DNA of 64,000 nucleotides from Microvirga zambiensis WSM3693 (GCF_016735695.1 NZ_JAERQD010000002.1:62001-126000), one strand, 5' to 3'; counted from the stretch's first letter, positions 18,618 through 28,531 are shown. The notes: generated by a model not told the origin, from the sequence alone. Numbers and translations: made by a program.

Positions 18618-18655
18618 AAAGCCTGCACCGCGATGGCGGTGCAGGCTTTTTCTTT
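18618..18655. terminator. Intrinsic terminator between convergent genes
   Basis: AAGCCTGCACCG pairs with CGGTGCAGGCTT around a short loop, followed on the plus strand by TTTTTCTTT. It ends the CYTH-like gene and overlaps the last codons of the convergent transglycosylase gene, which it may also terminate. Confidence 0.85.
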
Positions 18656-19505
18656 AGCTCGGCAGCACGATGCAACTGCCGCCGGCGGTGCGGATATTGC
18701 GGCACAGCTGCTCGGCCTCCTGCCGCGTCTCGGCCGGCGCGCGGACGCGATAGAAGGTGCGCGTGCCGCGATAGCGCAGCCGGGTGCCGATGATCATCGG
18801 GCGCGTGTCCTTCAGAAGCGAGGCATAGGCTTGGCTCGTGCGCCGGAAGGTGGCAAGAGCGCGTTCCTTCGAGAAATTGCCCGCAAGCTGCACGCCCCAG
18901 GGCGCGAAGGGCGCCTCGACCGTTTCCTCCCCACGTCTCGGGATGCGCAGGGCGGCGACGATCTGGCGGCAGCTCTGCATTTCACCGGGAGGCTTCTCCT
19001 CATCCCCGGCGGCCTTCGCCTCCCTGGCCTCCTGCGCCCATTCCTCGGCCGTCCGGCCGGTCACGATCAAAACGTAGCTTCTGGTCTCGGAGGGCAGATC
19101 TCCACGGCCTGCGAGCCAGGATGCGACACGGGCGGGTCCGCCGTTATAGGCTGCGGCTGCAAGACCCAAATTGCCGAACTGCTCGTTGAGATGGGCGATG
19201 AATTCGGCGGCCTTAGGGATAGCCTGTTCCGGGTCGAACGGGTCGGAGAGGCCGCGCTCCTTCGCTGTGCCCGGCATGAACTGCGCGATGCCCTGCGCAC
19301 CGGCCGGACTCACCACATGCGGACGGAACGAGCTTTCCTGCCAGATCAGCCGCGTGAGCAGGTCGTGCGGGACCTGCTGCGCCCTTGCCGCTCCTTCGAT
19401 GAGTCGGCACAGGGCTTGCTCGACCGTCTCGGTGGCAGGACTTGGATCGGCCGATGCGGCGCCGCAGCAGAAAAGCAATCCGCAGAGCACCGGCCACAAG
19501 CGCAT
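18654..19505 (-). CDS. Lytic murein transglycosylase with C-terminal SPOR-like domain
   Basis: Exported peptidoglycan-cleaving enzyme of 283 residues. A signal sequence (MRLWPVLCGLLFCCGAASA) is followed by an SLT domain with the catalytic glutamate in LIWQESSFRPHVVSPAGAQG and the AAYNGGPARV motif. The last 70 residues (WGVQLAGNFSKERALATF ... GGSCIVLPS) look like a SPOR domain, which binds denuded glycan at division sites. I chose the ATG at 19505 at the signal peptide; 19559 would give an N-region 18 residues longer. Likely role: cell-wall turnover in the periplasm. Confidence 0.85.
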   Translation of the reverse strand: MRLWPVLCGLLFCCGAASADPSPATETVEQALCRLIEGAARAQQVPHDLLTRLIWQESSFRPHVVSPAGAQGIAQFMPGTAKERGLSDPFDPEQAIPKAAEFIAHLNEQFGNLGLAAAAYNGGPARVASWLAGRGDLPSETRSYVLIVTGRTAEEWAQEAREAKAAGDEEKPPGEMQSCRQIVAALRIPRRGEETVEAPFAPWGVQLAGNFSKERALATFRRTSQAYASLLKDTRPMIIGTRLRYRGTRTFYRVRAPAETRQEAEQLCRNIRTAGGSCIVLPS

Positions 19506-19560
19506 CAGGAGCCTCGTCTTTCTCGATGCAGCAGGGGTGAATGCTACGCTCTGCGCCAAG

Positions 19561-20028
19561 CTAGAGATAGGCGATCATTCGTCCCGCCAAGAGCGCCACG
19601 ATCCAGGCAATCAGCGAAACGAGCGCATAGGCGCGGGCTTCCGGAGGCAGCGTGCCGGCGCGGAGGGCCGAACCGAAACGAAGATGAAACAGAGCGACGT
19701 TGATCAGCCCGAGGAAGATGAACGCAAGCTTGAGATAGAACGCCGGATTCACGCCGAGAGCGCGGGCCTCGACTGCGAGGAGAAGGATCCCGGTCGGGAT
19801 CTGCAAGGCCAAGCCAAGGGCTGCGAGCGGGATGGCATAGCGGCCGACCTGCCAGGCGTTCTTTCCATGCTCGGCCAGAACCTTCAGGTCGAAAACGGCG
19901 ATGCCGCCGACGACGAAGGCGGCGCCAAGGACATGCAGCAGGTTCGTGGCCATGTAGAGCCAGGCGGAATGACGTCCCACGTGGCCGATCCATGAGGCTT
20001 CCAGGGCTGCGAGCAGATCGAGATACAT
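19561..20028 (-). CDS. Small integral membrane protein (DUF6644/DUF2214-like)
   Basis: Protein of 155 residues with about four transmembrane helices: ATNLLHVLGAAFVVGGIAVF, IPLAALGLALQIPTGILLLA, YLKLAFIFLGLINVALF and the C-terminal LVSLIAWIVALLAGRMIAYL. It ends 6 bases before the next gene upstream on this strand, so it is probably co-transcribed with it. Conserved histidines are rare (HVGRHSAW and the LLHV histidine), which might hint at haem or metal binding, but no function is established. Confidence 0.75.
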   Translation of the reverse strand: MYLDLLAALEASWIGHVGRHSAWLYMATNLLHVLGAAFVVGGIAVFDLKVLAEHGKNAWQVGRYAIPLAALGLALQIPTGILLLAVEARALGVNPAFYLKLAFIFLGLINVALFHLRFGSALRAGTLPPEARAYALVSLIAWIVALLAGRMIAYL

Positions 20029-20034
20029 CGCGGC

Positions 20035-20388
20035 CTAGCGCAATTCGTAGGTCTTGCCGGCGACGATGATACGCTCGGCCCGCATTTCCGTCGCCGTCCG
20101 CGTCGAGGGATAGCCTTCGATCCGTACCGCGGTGCCGGGCTTGATCATGTCGGGGGTCAGACCCCGGGCGTTCATGCGGAACGGAGGGGCCAGAACCGCT
20201 TCCCAGTCCTTGCCCTGATAGGACACGACCAGCATCACATGGGGATTTTCCCAGTCGGCCCGCTCGACATTGCTGGCGATGGTGATGAGCTTCGCCGCGT
20301 CGTAGCTGCCCCAGCCGTGATGGGCAAAGGCGACGCCGCCCGTCAGGAGGGCAGCGGACAAGCATAATCCGAACAGAGGATGTTTCAT
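20035..20388 (-). CDS. Exported protein of the DUF6152 type
   Basis: Protein of 117 residues with a clear signal peptide (MKHPLFGLCLSAALLTGGVAFA) followed by AHHGWGSYD, the mark of the DUF6152 family. The remainder is a small beta-rich domain (WENPHVMLVV, GTAVRIEGYPS). The histidine pair right after the cleavage site could bind a metal; this is speculation. It precedes and probably shares a transcript with the four-helix membrane protein. ATG 20388 begins the signal peptide. Confidence 0.78.
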   Translation of the reverse strand: MKHPLFGLCLSAALLTGGVAFAHHGWGSYDAAKLITIASNVERADWENPHVMLVVSYQGKDWEAVLAPPFRMNARGLTPDMIKPGTAVRIEGYPSTRTATEMRAERIIVAGKTYELR

Positions 20389-20582
20389 GGCGAGGGCCCC
20401 TGTATCTTCTGATCTCAACCGACTTCAGAGTTGGATGCGGCAGGGGCGGCGTCAAGGCATTCGGATCTCCGCATCGGGACGATCATCGGATCGTGATGGG
20501 AGTTCGAGAGCGATTCGCGCCCCTGCCATGTCCCAGCTATGCTTCCGCCTCCCGAATCACCCTTTGTTCAGTGGCGGCAGCG

Positions 20583-20882
20583 ATGGCTTCGATCTTGAAA
20601 GACCTGTGGAACCGGTTTGCCGGAGGCAGCGGCGCGGGCGAGCAGGCGGAGCCTGCCGCCGAGGCTGTGGAATACAAGGGCTTTCGCATCCGCCCGGAAC
20701 CCTACTCGTCCAAGGGCGGCTATCAGACAGCCGGAATCATCGAGAAGGACTACGAGGCCGGGACGAAGGAGCACCGCTTCGTGCGTGCGGAAACGCATCC
20801 CAGCAAGGACGATGCCGTGTCCTTTTCCGTGACCAAGGCCAAGCAGATCATCGACGAGCAGGGGGATCGCCTCTTCCGCTGA
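20583..20882 (+). CDS. HlyU-family protein
   Basis: Cytoplasmic protein of 99 residues. The core, YKGFRIRPEPYSSKGGYQ and TAGIIEKDY, is the HlyU domain, widespread in alphaproteobacteria. The name comes from a family label for a haemolysin regulator, but there is no DNA-binding helix-turn-helix in this short form and no haemolysin nearby. ATG 20583 gives the family start MASILKDLW. It is divergent from the DUF6152 gene. Confidence 0.82.
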   Translation: MASILKDLWNRFAGGSGAGEQAEPAAEAVEYKGFRIRPEPYSSKGGYQTAGIIEKDYEAGTKEHRFVRAETHPSKDDAVSFSVTKAKQIIDEQGDRLFR

Positions 20883-20988
20883 CGATCCGCACATCCGGCG
20901 CCGCCCGGCCCGGTAGGGTGCGGACGGCGACCATCGAGACATCCTGGAACCAGCCGGTATTCTCGCGGCGGCGCGGTTCAGGGCAGTC

Positions 20989-21810
20989 TCATTTGATTGC
21001 TACGAATTTCATAATTCCCAAAGCAAACGATAGCCGCCGCCTGAGCTTTTTAGGTAGAGTTTCCAGCATTCTTTCCATTGGAACGAATGGGGCCAATGGC
21101 AGAAGCCATGGAACTACCACATGTTGCCAGCTCAATATCACTCTAAATTTTCTGAAGCCGGCTTTTGCGAAGACATCCCTCAAGTCATAATTGGTGTATT
21201 CTTTAAGATGAAAACCGGTTGCGACGTCGTCGAAGTAACGGGAAATGTCATGCGGGCCGGATAATCTATTGGGCGTTATGCAAACGTATTTGCCGCCGGG
21301 CTTTAATGTTTTATATATATTATTAAGTTGCGATACGCTGTCTTCTGGATGGAGATGCTCCATAAGCTGATTGCTATAAACGATATCGACGGTCCGTTCA
21401 GGGATCGGAATGCTGATTCCATCGGAAAGGACGAAAGTTAAATTTTCGGGAAAATTGGCGTTTTCTGAAATTACTTCCGAAACCTCTACAGCATAAGCCT
21501 TCTTGACGTGCTTCGCTGCTTCGATCGCCAATGCGCAGTCGCCGGCACCGATCTCGCAGTAGACATCGTTTTTCCCGAGGAAGGGCTTGAGCCGGCCAAA
21601 CTGGATGGCGGTTTCTTTTTCTCTTGCCTCGGCATTGCCCTTGACTTGGAACTGCTCGTGATCGGTGACCCTCGTGAACAATTCGTTGTAGAGCGAATGG
21701 TATAGTTTGCCCCTTTCCGATGAAGAGGCCTGACGCAGTTGATCAGAGAGAGATCTCTCCACTTCATAGTGAAATCTGATTCTATCCAAAGTCCTTATAT
21801 CGCCTTTCAT
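20989..21810 (-). CDS. SAM-dependent methyltransferase, probably acquired
   Basis: Class I methyltransferase of 273 residues. Motif I is VYCEIGAGDCALAIE; the later block reads YSNQLMEHLHPED and IYKTLKPGGKYVCITPN, typical of Methyltransf_11-type enzymes that often act on glycans or small molecules. Base composition is unlike its neighbours: 21301-21360 holds only 20 G or C in 60, and codons such as ATA and TTA are frequent. No sugar genes or mobile element accompany it. Substrate unknown; recent transfer is inferred. Confidence 0.85.
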   Translation of the reverse strand: MKGDIRTLDRIRFHYEVERSLSDQLRQASSSERGKLYHSLYNELFTRVTDHEQFQVKGNAEAREKETAIQFGRLKPFLGKNDVYCEIGAGDCALAIEAAKHVKKAYAVEVSEVISENANFPENLTFVLSDGISIPIPERTVDIVYSNQLMEHLHPEDSVSQLNNIYKTLKPGGKYVCITPNRLSGPHDISRYFDDVATGFHLKEYTNYDLRDVFAKAGFRKFRVILSWQHVVVPWLLPLAPFVPMERMLETLPKKLRRRLSFALGIMKFVAIK

Positions 21811-22143
21811 AAGGTCCTCCGAGCTGACAGAAATCGTGCTGAAAAATTTCCGAACTCTCAGATCACACGAAACAAGTTACATCGGTCAACTCGCCTTAAA
21901 TGGTAGCTTGAATGTGGTACTAGGTAATAATTGCTAGATCTGCTGGTGCCGATTCTCTGCTGCAGTGATGCCCTGCCACTCCATTCTCCGGCTGTGGCGT
22001 TCTGGCTCTTTCTATTCCCTTTCTCGGTTTCTGCATCAGGTATCCCCTTACTCCGCCTCTGCGGGTGCACGCGCGTTCATGATGCTGCGCCGGAGGCTGT
22101 GCTCCGCACAATCGGGCCATGGCCGATCAATCAAGGGAGATAA
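21811..22143. other. Intergenic region before catalase
   Basis: About 330 bases whose first half is AT-rich like the methyltransferase gene. No tRNA, repeat or convincing small gene was seen. The last bases carry the catalase ribosome-binding site, AAGGGAG. Confidence 0.6.
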
Positions 22144-23862
22144 ATGATGGGCAAGACCCCCAAGGCACCGTCCGGAACGTCCGACCGTGTTCTGACGAAC
22201 AGGCAGGGACATCCGGTCGCCAACAACCAGTCGCAGCGCACCGTGGGCAGCCGCGGTCCGGCCACGCTGGAAAATTACCAGTTCCTGGAGAAAATCACCC
22301 ATTTCGACCGCGAGCGCATCCCGGAGCGGGTGGTCCATGCCCGCGGCTTCGTCTGCTATGGCGAGCTTGAGGTGACCGGCAAGATCGGCGACGAGCCTGC
22401 GTCCAAATACACCCGGGCCAAGCTGTTCCAGCAGGCCGGCAAGAAGACTCCCCTGGCGATCCGCTTCTCGACAGTGATCGGCGGCCGCGATTCATCTGAG
22501 GTCGCCCGCGATCCGCGCGGCTTTGCGGTAAAATTCTACACCGAGGACGGCAATTGGGATCTGGTTGGCAACAACCTGGCAGTTTTCTTCATTCGCGATG
22601 CCATCAAGTTTCCAGACGTCATCCATTCGCTCAAGCCCGATCCGGTCACCTTCCGTCAGGAGCCGAACCGCATCTTCGACTTCATGAGCCAGACGCCTGA
22701 ATCCATGCACATGCTGACCCACCTGTTCAGCCCGCGCGGGATCCCGGCGAGCTACCGCCATATGGAGGGGTTCGGGGTCAACACCTACAAGATGGTCAAT
22801 GACAAGGGCGACACGGTCCTGGTCAAGTATCACTTCCACCCGCGCTGCGGCGTCGCCAGCCTGACGGCGGACGAGGCGGCCAAGGTGCAGGGGCAGGATC
22901 TCGGCTCCGCCTCCAGGGATCTCTTCGAGGCGATCGAGCGCGGCGAGTATCCGCAATGGGACCTTTACGTGCAGATCATGGAGGACAATGACCACCCCGA
23001 GCTCGACTGGGATCCCCTGGACGACACCAAGGTCTGGCCGGAGAAGGACTTTCCGTTGCGGCATATCGGCGTGATGACGCTCAACCGCAATGTCGAGGAT
23101 CATTTCAACGAGAACGAGCAGATCGCCATGGGCACGGGTGTGCTGGTAGACGGGCTCGACTTCTCCGACGACAAGATGCTGGTCGGCCGCACCTTCTCCT
23201 ACTCGGACACCCAGCGCTACCGCGTCGGCACGAACTACCTGCAGCTGCCGGTGAACCAGGCCAAGAACGCCAAGGTCTCCACCAATCTGAACGGCGGGAC
23301 GATGGCCTATCGGCGGGATCTGGCGCCGGGGCAGAACCCGCATGTGAATTACGAGCCGTCGATCCATAACGGCCTGCATGAATCGCCGCGCGAGGAGCCG
23401 AACAATCCGCCCGAGGTGCGCGGACGGCTCACTCGCAGCGTCCTCGAGCGGCGCAACGATTACCTCCATCCCCGGGGCCGCTACAGCACCATGATGGATT
23501 GGGAGCGCGACGACCTCGTCAACAACATGGGGACGCTGCTCGGCCAGTGCGAACGCGACGTGCAGGAGCGCATGGTGTGGCACTTCCTGATGGTGCACGA
23601 CGATTACGGCACTCGCGTCGGCAAGATGCTCGGCATCAAGCCCGACGATGTCCGGAACCTGCCGCCGCTGCAAAAGCAGGTGCTGACCGACGAGGATCAG
23701 CGCCGGCTGAAGAACCTCGGCAAGAACGGCGACAAGCTCGATCCGGCCGCCTGGGGGCCGTGGACGAGCTCCGTGAAGAACTACCAGGCCTCGGCCGAGG
23801 AGGTTCTTGGCGGCATGCGCAATGTCGCCGCGAACGGAGCCATGGGGCAGGCGGCCGAATAG
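22144..23862 (+). CDS. Haem catalase
   Basis: Monofunctional haem catalase of 572 residues, destroying hydrogen peroxide. Active-site residues are visible: catalytic H65 in [10 protein letters not shown]143 in [12 protein letters not shown], and the haem-ligand tyrosine Y353 in [12 protein letters not shown]. The family's usual region after VLVK reads [12 protein letters not shown], a variant. About 70 C-terminal residues after the canonical core form a short extension, less than the flavodoxin-like tail of large-subunit catalases. AAGGGAG precedes the start; the second ATG (22147) is equally possible. Confidence 0.94.
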   Translation: MMGKTPKAPSGTSDRVLTNRQGHPVANNQSQRTVGSRGPATLENYQFLEKITHFDRERIPERVVHARGFVCYGELEVTGKIGDEPASKYTRAKLFQQAGKKTPLAIRFSTVIGGRDSSEVARDPRGFAVKFYTEDGNWDLVGNNLAVFFIRDAIKFPDVIHSLKPDPVTFRQEPNRIFDFMSQTPESMHMLTHLFSPRGIPASYRHMEGFGVNTYKMVNDKGDTVLVKYHFHPRCGVASLTADEAAKVQGQDLGSASRDLFEAIERGEYPQWDLYVQIMEDNDHPELDWDPLDDTKVWPEKDFPLRHIGVMTLNRNVEDHFNENEQIAMGTGVLVDGLDFSDDKMLVGRTFSYSDTQRYRVGTNYLQLPVNQAKNAKVSTNLNGGTMAYRRDLAPGQNPHVNYEPSIHNGLHESPREEPNNPPEVRGRLTRSVLERRNDYLHPRGRYSTMMDWERDDLVNNMGTLLGQCERDVQERMVWHFLMVHDDYGTRVGKMLGIKPDDVRNLPPLQKQVLTDEDQRRLKNLGKNGDKLDPAAWGPWTSSVKNYQASAEEVLGGMRNVAANGAMGQAAE

Positions 23863-23893
23863 GCGTTGCAGCTCACGGGACGTAATGAATGGA

Positions 23894-23922
23894 ACGGGCC
23901 GGGGCTTCCCCGGCCCGTTTTT
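23894..23922 (+). terminator. Intrinsic terminator after catalase
   Basis: An 11-pair GC stem (ACGGGCCGGGG with CCCCGGCCCGT) with a three-base loop and a run of five T. It lies 31 bases after the catalase stop and just before the convergent BrkB gene's end, so it could serve both. Confidence 0.9.
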
Positions 23923-23925
23923 CGT

Positions 23926-24789
23926 TCACGGGGTCGTGTTGTGGCCAGGGCACAGGCTACCGCGGCTTTCCGCATAAGCTTTCGTGAACTCCGCGCCGAA
24001 CAGCAGGATGAGAGAGGAATAGTAGATCCAGAGCAGGATGGTGATGATCGAGGCAGCGGCGCCGTAGGCCGAGGCGACGTTGCTCTTGCCGAGATAATAC
24101 CCGATCAGGAACTTGCCGAAGGTGAACAGGAGGGCCGTTACCAGGGCGCCGGTGAACACGTCGTTCCAGGTAATATCGACCGCCGGCAGGATCTTGAAAA
24201 TCATCGCGAACAGAACCGCTGCCACGGCGAAGGAGACGAGGTTGTTGAGAAAGCGCAGAATGACCGTCGCGCCCGAGAAATTCGCCTCCAGATAATGCCC
24301 GACGGCCGTCAGGCCTGTGTCGATGACGAGCGAGACCAGCAGCAGGAACCCGATCCCGAGCACCAGCGCGAAGCTGACGAGCCGAGTGCGGACGAAATCC
24401 ATGACGCCGTAGCTTGCCGGCGGCTTGGCCTTCCAGATGATGTTCAGATCATCCTGCAGTTCCACCACGGCGCCGGTGACGAGCAGGAGGAATGTCGCGA
24501 TGCCGACGCTCGTGCCGATGATCCCGGAACCGACATTGCTGGCGCCGGCGATCAGGGCTTCGAGGGCGGACGCCTCCTTGGTGCCGATGAGCCCGCCGAG
24601 CTCGCCGACGATGGCGCCCTGCGCCGCCTCACGGCCGAAGGCGAGGCCTGCCACGGCGATGGCCGCCAGCAGCATGGGCGCGAGAGAAAAGACCGTGAAA
24701 AAGGCGATGGAGGCACCCAGGCTCATGGCGCGGTCGTTCCACCAGCCCGCCAGAGCCACTTTCAGGAGCCGTCCCGTATCGGAGACCAT
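23926..24789 (-). CDS. YihY/BrkB-family inner-membrane protein
   Basis: Integral membrane protein of 287 residues with about six hydrophobic segments. It starts LLKVALAGWWNDRAMSLGAS and continues IAFFTVFSLAPMLLAAIAV, the conserved opening of the family, formerly misnamed ribonuclease BN. Later segments include FLLLVTGAVVELQDDLNIIW and IITILLWIYYSSLILLFGAEF, the family's closing motif. The biological task is unknown; an envelope or transport role is usual speculation. An EcfG-like promoter lies 62 bases upstream. A longer paralogue occurs at 32322-33515. Confidence 0.88.
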   Translation of the reverse strand: MVSDTGRLLKVALAGWWNDRAMSLGASIAFFTVFSLAPMLLAAIAVAGLAFGREAAQGAIVGELGGLIGTKEASALEALIAGASNVGSGIIGTSVGIATFLLLVTGAVVELQDDLNIIWKAKPPASYGVMDFVRTRLVSFALVLGIGFLLLVSLVIDTGLTAVGHYLEANFSGATVILRFLNNLVSFAVAAVLFAMIFKILPAVDITWNDVFTGALVTALLFTFGKFLIGYYLGKSNVASAYGAAASIITILLWIYYSSLILLFGAEFTKAYAESRGSLCPGHNTTP

Positions 24790-24850
24790 GCAAGAACCGA
24801 TCCTGCCGGACGGATCGGTCCGGCGCTGCCAATGTGCTGCCTTGGCCGTT

Positions 24851-24876
24851 AACCGGCATCGGCTTTGCTCGGTTCC
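24851..24876 (-). promoter_or_regulatory. Candidate EcfG-type promoter of the first BrkB gene
   Basis: On the minus strand: GGAAC (complement of 24872-24876), 17 bases, GGTT (complement of 24851-24854). One mismatch to GGAAC-N16/17-CGTT. Transcription would begin around 24843, leaving a leader of about 55 bases. Confidence 0.5.
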
Positions 24877-24941
24877 TGGGGCCGATCATGGCAACGCCCG
24901 CCTTGGCAGGCGGGCGTATCGAGTGCCAAGGCGCTTCAAGA

Positions 24942-26006
24942 TCAGGCGGCAGCGTCCTGCTTCAGCGAGGCCATATCGATGACGAAGCGGTACTTCACAT
25001 CGCTCTTGAGCATGCGCTCATAGGCTTCGTTGATGTTCTGGATCGGGATGATCTCGATCTCGGACACGATCCCGTGCTTGGCGCAGAAATCAAGCATCTC
25101 CTGGGTTTCGGGAATGCCGCCGATCAGGGAGCCGGCGAGCTGGCGTCGCTTCATGATCAGGTTGAACACCGTGGTGGCCGGATGCGGTTCGGCGGGCGCG
25201 CCGACCAGCACCATGGCGCCGTCGCGGGCGAGAAGCACGAGATAGGCGTCGAGATCATGCGGTGCGGCGACGGTGTCGAGGATGAAATCGAAACTGTTCA
25301 CGTGCGCCTTCATGGCGTCTGGATCCCGCGAGACCACGACTTCGTGAGCGCCGAGCGCCAATGCATCCTCCCGCTTGTTGGGCGAGGTGGTGAACAGCAC
25401 CACATGCGCGCCCATGGCGCGCGCCAGCTTGACGGCCATATGGCCCAAGCCGCCGAGGCCGACGACGCCGACTTTCTGCCCCTCCTTCACCCGCCAGCGC
25501 CGCAGGGGCGAATAGGTGGTGATGCCTGCGCACAGAAGCGGCGCTGCCGCCGCGGGATCAAGCCCGTCCGGCAGCTTCAGGACGAAGCTTTCATCCACCA
25601 CGATGGTGTTGGAATAGCCGCCATAGGTGTTGGCGCCGGTGCCCTGCTCGGGGCCGTTATAGGTGCCGGTAAAACCCACCTCGCAGTATTGCTCGAGGCC
25701 TTCCCGACAGGAGCGGCAGGTGCGGCAGGAATCCACCATGCAGCCGACGCCCACGAGATCGTCGGCCTTGAATCTCTGCACGCCCGATCCGACGCGCGTG
25801 ACGCGTCCGACGATTTCATGGCCGGGCAGGGAGGGATAGAGCGTTCCGCCCCACTCGCCGCGAACCGTGTGCAGGTCGGAATGGCAGACACCGCAGTAAA
25901 GGATTTCGATCTGGACGTCGCGCTCGCGCGGATCCCGACGCTCGAAGCTGAAGGGAGCAAGCGGAGTGGTCGCGTCCTGGGCAGCGTAGCCGAAAGCTTT
26001 GATCAC
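24942..26006 (-). CDS. Zinc-dependent alcohol dehydrogenase (YahK/AdhC-like)
   Basis: Medium-chain NAD(P)-dependent alcohol dehydrogenase of 354 residues. Catalytic zinc site: C39/H41 in GVCHSDLHTVRGEW and the GHE motif in LPGHEIVGRV. The structural zinc cysteines are in DSCRTCRSCREGLEQYC. The cofactor loop reads VGVVGLGGLGHMAVKLA. These features place it in the cinnamyl-alcohol/YahK aldehyde reductase group, which usually prefers NADPH. It is a single gene ended by a palindromic GC hairpin (24894-24917). The physiological substrate is unknown. Confidence 0.9.
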   Translation of the reverse strand: MIKAFGYAAQDATTPLAPFSFERRDPRERDVQIEILYCGVCHSDLHTVRGEWGGTLYPSLPGHEIVGRVTRVGSGVQRFKADDLVGVGCMVDSCRTCRSCREGLEQYCEVGFTGTYNGPEQGTGANTYGGYSNTIVVDESFVLKLPDGLDPAAAAPLLCAGITTYSPLRRWRVKEGQKVGVVGLGGLGHMAVKLARAMGAHVVLFTTSPNKREDALALGAHEVVVSRDPDAMKAHVNSFDFILDTVAAPHDLDAYLVLLARDGAMVLVGAPAEPHPATTVFNLIMKRRQLAGSLIGGIPETQEMLDFCAKHGIVSEIEIIPIQNINEAYERMLKSDVKYRFVIDMASLKQDAAA

Positions 26007-26555
26007 GGGAATATTCTCCGAATTGTCGGCCGGCGGATGGTGCAGTCACGCGCCGTGATACGGCGGGTCTGTAGAGGTAAGCCGAACGCAACAAACGATA
26101 GGTTCGGTCGGGCGATCGTCAACCGATGGCAGAGGGTTTGTTTGCAGGATCGCCGTGCAAATTCAGCATCGGTTAAGGGCTTGCACGTTTCAATGATCGG
26201 TAACACGCCCGTGATGAACGGTGGTCGCGTCGCTCGGATCGGGTCGCGAAACCTTGCGAAGGCTGACGAAAAAGGCGTCAAAAGCTCACGCAGGCGGCAA
26301 AGCAGCACAGTGAATTTCCGGGATTGCCGGAAACTTTAACTTGCTGTCCCGCCCGCAATCCGCGAGTCTAGGTATCAAGGGTGGGCAAATGACCAGTCGC
26401 GCAGGCTCCAGAGGCGAGCCCCGACTGACGATTCTCCGCCATGAGGATAAGGAGTACGCCGCATCATTTGACCGCATAGCGGTATCGCATGGTCTGGGCA
26501 ACCTTAGCGGTGCTACAATAGTTGTCTCTGAGAGGGATTGGATTTCGGTGGCGCC
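26007..26555. other. Intergenic region before prkA
   Basis: About 550 bases between the divergent alcohol dehydrogenase and prkA genes. No gene, tRNA or perfect sigma-factor consensus was found. Short open frames here have no protein character. It must hold the promoters of both neighbours. Confidence 0.6.
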
Positions 26556-28502
26556 ATGCTTCATTCCGACGACCTGTTCTCGAGTTTCTTGAAGACCTAT
26601 GAAACCCGCCGCGAGGCGGAGATGTCCCTGGCGGACTACCTGGAAGGGTGCCGCAACGACCCCATGATGTATGCGAGCGCTCCCGAGCGCATCCTGGCAG
26701 CGATCGGCGAGCCGCAGCTTGTCGATACCTCGAAGGACGCGAGGTTCGGCCGCATCTTCATGAACCGGACGATCCGGGTCTACCCGGCCTTTTCCGAATT
26801 CTACGGTATGGAAGAGACGATCGAGTGGATCGTCAGCTTCTTCCGTCACGCTGCGCAGGGCCTGGAAGAGCGCAAACAGATCCTTTATCTGCTCGGGCCC
26901 GTGGGCGGCGGTAAATCCTCCCTCGCCGAGCGCCTTAAAGCCCTGATGGAGGTCAACCCCATCTATGTCCTGAAAGCCGGCGACGAGATCAGCCCGGTCT
27001 TCGAGAGCCCGCTCGGGCTGTTCGATCCGGAACAGATGGGTCAAATGCTCGAGGAGCGTTACGGCATTCCCCAGCGCCGGCTGACGAACCTCCTAAGCCC
27101 GTGGGCGATCAAGCGCCTCGACGAGTTCAGGGGCGACATCTCGAAATTCCGGGTGATCAAGATCAACCCGTCCCGCCTGCGGCAGATCGGGATCGCCAAG
27201 ACGGAGCCCGGCGACGAGAACAACCAGGATATCTCGTCCCTGGTCGGCAAGGTCGATATCCGCAAGCTGGAAACCCTGTCCCAGGCCGATCCCGACGCCT
27301 ACAGCTATTCCGGCGGCCTCAACCGCGCCAATCAGGGCATTCTCGAATTCGTCGAGATGTTCAAGGCGCCGATCAAGATGCTGCACCCCCTGCTCACCGC
27401 GACGCAGGAAGGGAATTATGTCGGTACCGAAAACATCGGCTCGATTCCGTTTAGCGGCATCATCCTGGCGCATTCCAACGAGGCGGAGTGGCAGACCTTC
27501 CGGACGAACAAGAACAACGAGGCCTTCATCGATCGCATCTATGTGATCAAGGTGCCGTACTGCCTGCGCGTCACGGAAGAGCAGAAGATCTACGAGAAGC
27601 TGATCCGCGGCTCCGAACTGTCGGGTGCGCCCTGCGCTCCGGCCACGCTCGAAATGCTGGCCCGGTTCTCGGTTCTGTCGCGGCTCAGAGCGCATGAGAA
27701 TTCGAATTTCTATTCGAAGATGCGCGTCTATGACGGCGAGAGCCTGCGCGAGGTCGATCCGCGTGCGCGAAGCCTGCAGGAATATAAGGATTCCGCCGGC
27801 GTCGATGAAGGCATGGACGGCATTTCGACCCGCTTCGCCTTCAAGGTCCTGTCCGCCACGTTCAACCACGACACCATCGAGGTGGCCGCCGATCCGGTCC
27901 ACCTCATGTACGTGCTCGAACAATCCTTGCGGCGCGAGCAGCTGCCGCAGGACGTGGAACGGCGCTATCTCGAATTCATCAAGGCGGAGCTTGCGCCCCG
28001 CTATGCGGATTTCATCGGACACGAAATCCAGAAGGCCTATCTCGAATCCTATCACGATTACGGTCAGAACCTGTTCGACCGCTACGTGTCCTATGCGGAT
28101 GCCTGGATCGAGGATCAGGACTTCAAGGACCCCGATACCGGCCAGCTACTCAACCGGGAGCTCCTGAACCAGGAGCTGACCAAGATCGAGAAGCCGGCGG
28201 GCATCGCCAATCCGAAGGATTTCCGCAACGAGGTCGTGAAGTTCTCGCTTCGCGCCCGGGCCGGCAATCATGGCCGCAATCCCTCCTGGACGAGCTATGA
28301 GAAGATCCGCGACGTGATCGAGCGCCGGATGTTCTCGCAGGTTGAAGAACTCCTGCCCGTGATCAGCTTCGGCTCCAAGAAGGACAGCGAGACCGAGAAG
28401 AAGCACGGCGAGTTCGTGAAGCGGATGATGGAGCGCGGCTACACCGAACGCCAGGTACGGCGCCTGGTGGAATGGTACATGCGCGTGAAGCAGGCGGGCT
28501 GA
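26556..28502 (+). CDS. prkA: PrkA-family serine protein kinase
   Basis: Protein of 648 residues, the typical PrkA length. The AAA-like part has a P-loop, LLGPVGGGKSSLAERLK, and the C-terminal third is the PrkA kinase-like domain, ending VRRLVEWYMRVKQ. It heads an operon with yeaH and spoVR, the arrangement seen in enterobacteria, where YeaG (PrkA) and YeaH are linked to stationary-phase and nitrogen-starvation survival. I chose the ATG at 26556; a TTG at 26538 lacks a convincing site. Kinase substrates are unknown; some PrkA proteins may act as AAA proteases. Confidence 0.93.
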   Translation: MLHSDDLFSSFLKTYETRREAEMSLADYLEGCRNDPMMYASAPERILAAIGEPQLVDTSKDARFGRIFMNRTIRVYPAFSEFYGMEETIEWIVSFFRHAAQGLEERKQILYLLGPVGGGKSSLAERLKALMEVNPIYVLKAGDEISPVFESPLGLFDPEQMGQMLEERYGIPQRRLTNLLSPWAIKRLDEFRGDISKFRVIKINPSRLRQIGIAKTEPGDENNQDISSLVGKVDIRKLETLSQADPDAYSYSGGLNRANQGILEFVEMFKAPIKMLHPLLTATQEGNYVGTENIGSIPFSGIILAHSNEAEWQTFRTNKNNEAFIDRIYVIKVPYCLRVTEEQKIYEKLIRGSELSGAPCAPATLEMLARFSVLSRLRAHENSNFYSKMRVYDGESLREVDPRARSLQEYKDSAGVDEGMDGISTRFAFKVLSATFNHDTIEVAADPVHLMYVLEQSLRREQLPQDVERRYLEFIKAELAPRYADFIGHEIQKAYLESYHDYGQNLFDRYVSYADAWIEDQDFKDPDTGQLLNRELLNQELTKIEKPAGIANPKDFRNEVVKFSLRARAGNHGRNPSWTSYEKIRDVIERRMFSQVEELLPVISFGSKKDSETEKKHGEFVKRMMERGYTERQVRRLVEWYMRVKQAG

Positions 28503-28531
28503 CGGAAGACGGAGGCAGATCAGGCGTTCCT

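Noticed and set aside
24894..24917. Perfect GC palindrome after the alcohol dehydrogenase gene, considered as an operator
   Set aside because: It sits downstream of a stop codon and close to a gene end, so a transcription-end hairpin is more likely, although it lacks a U-run.
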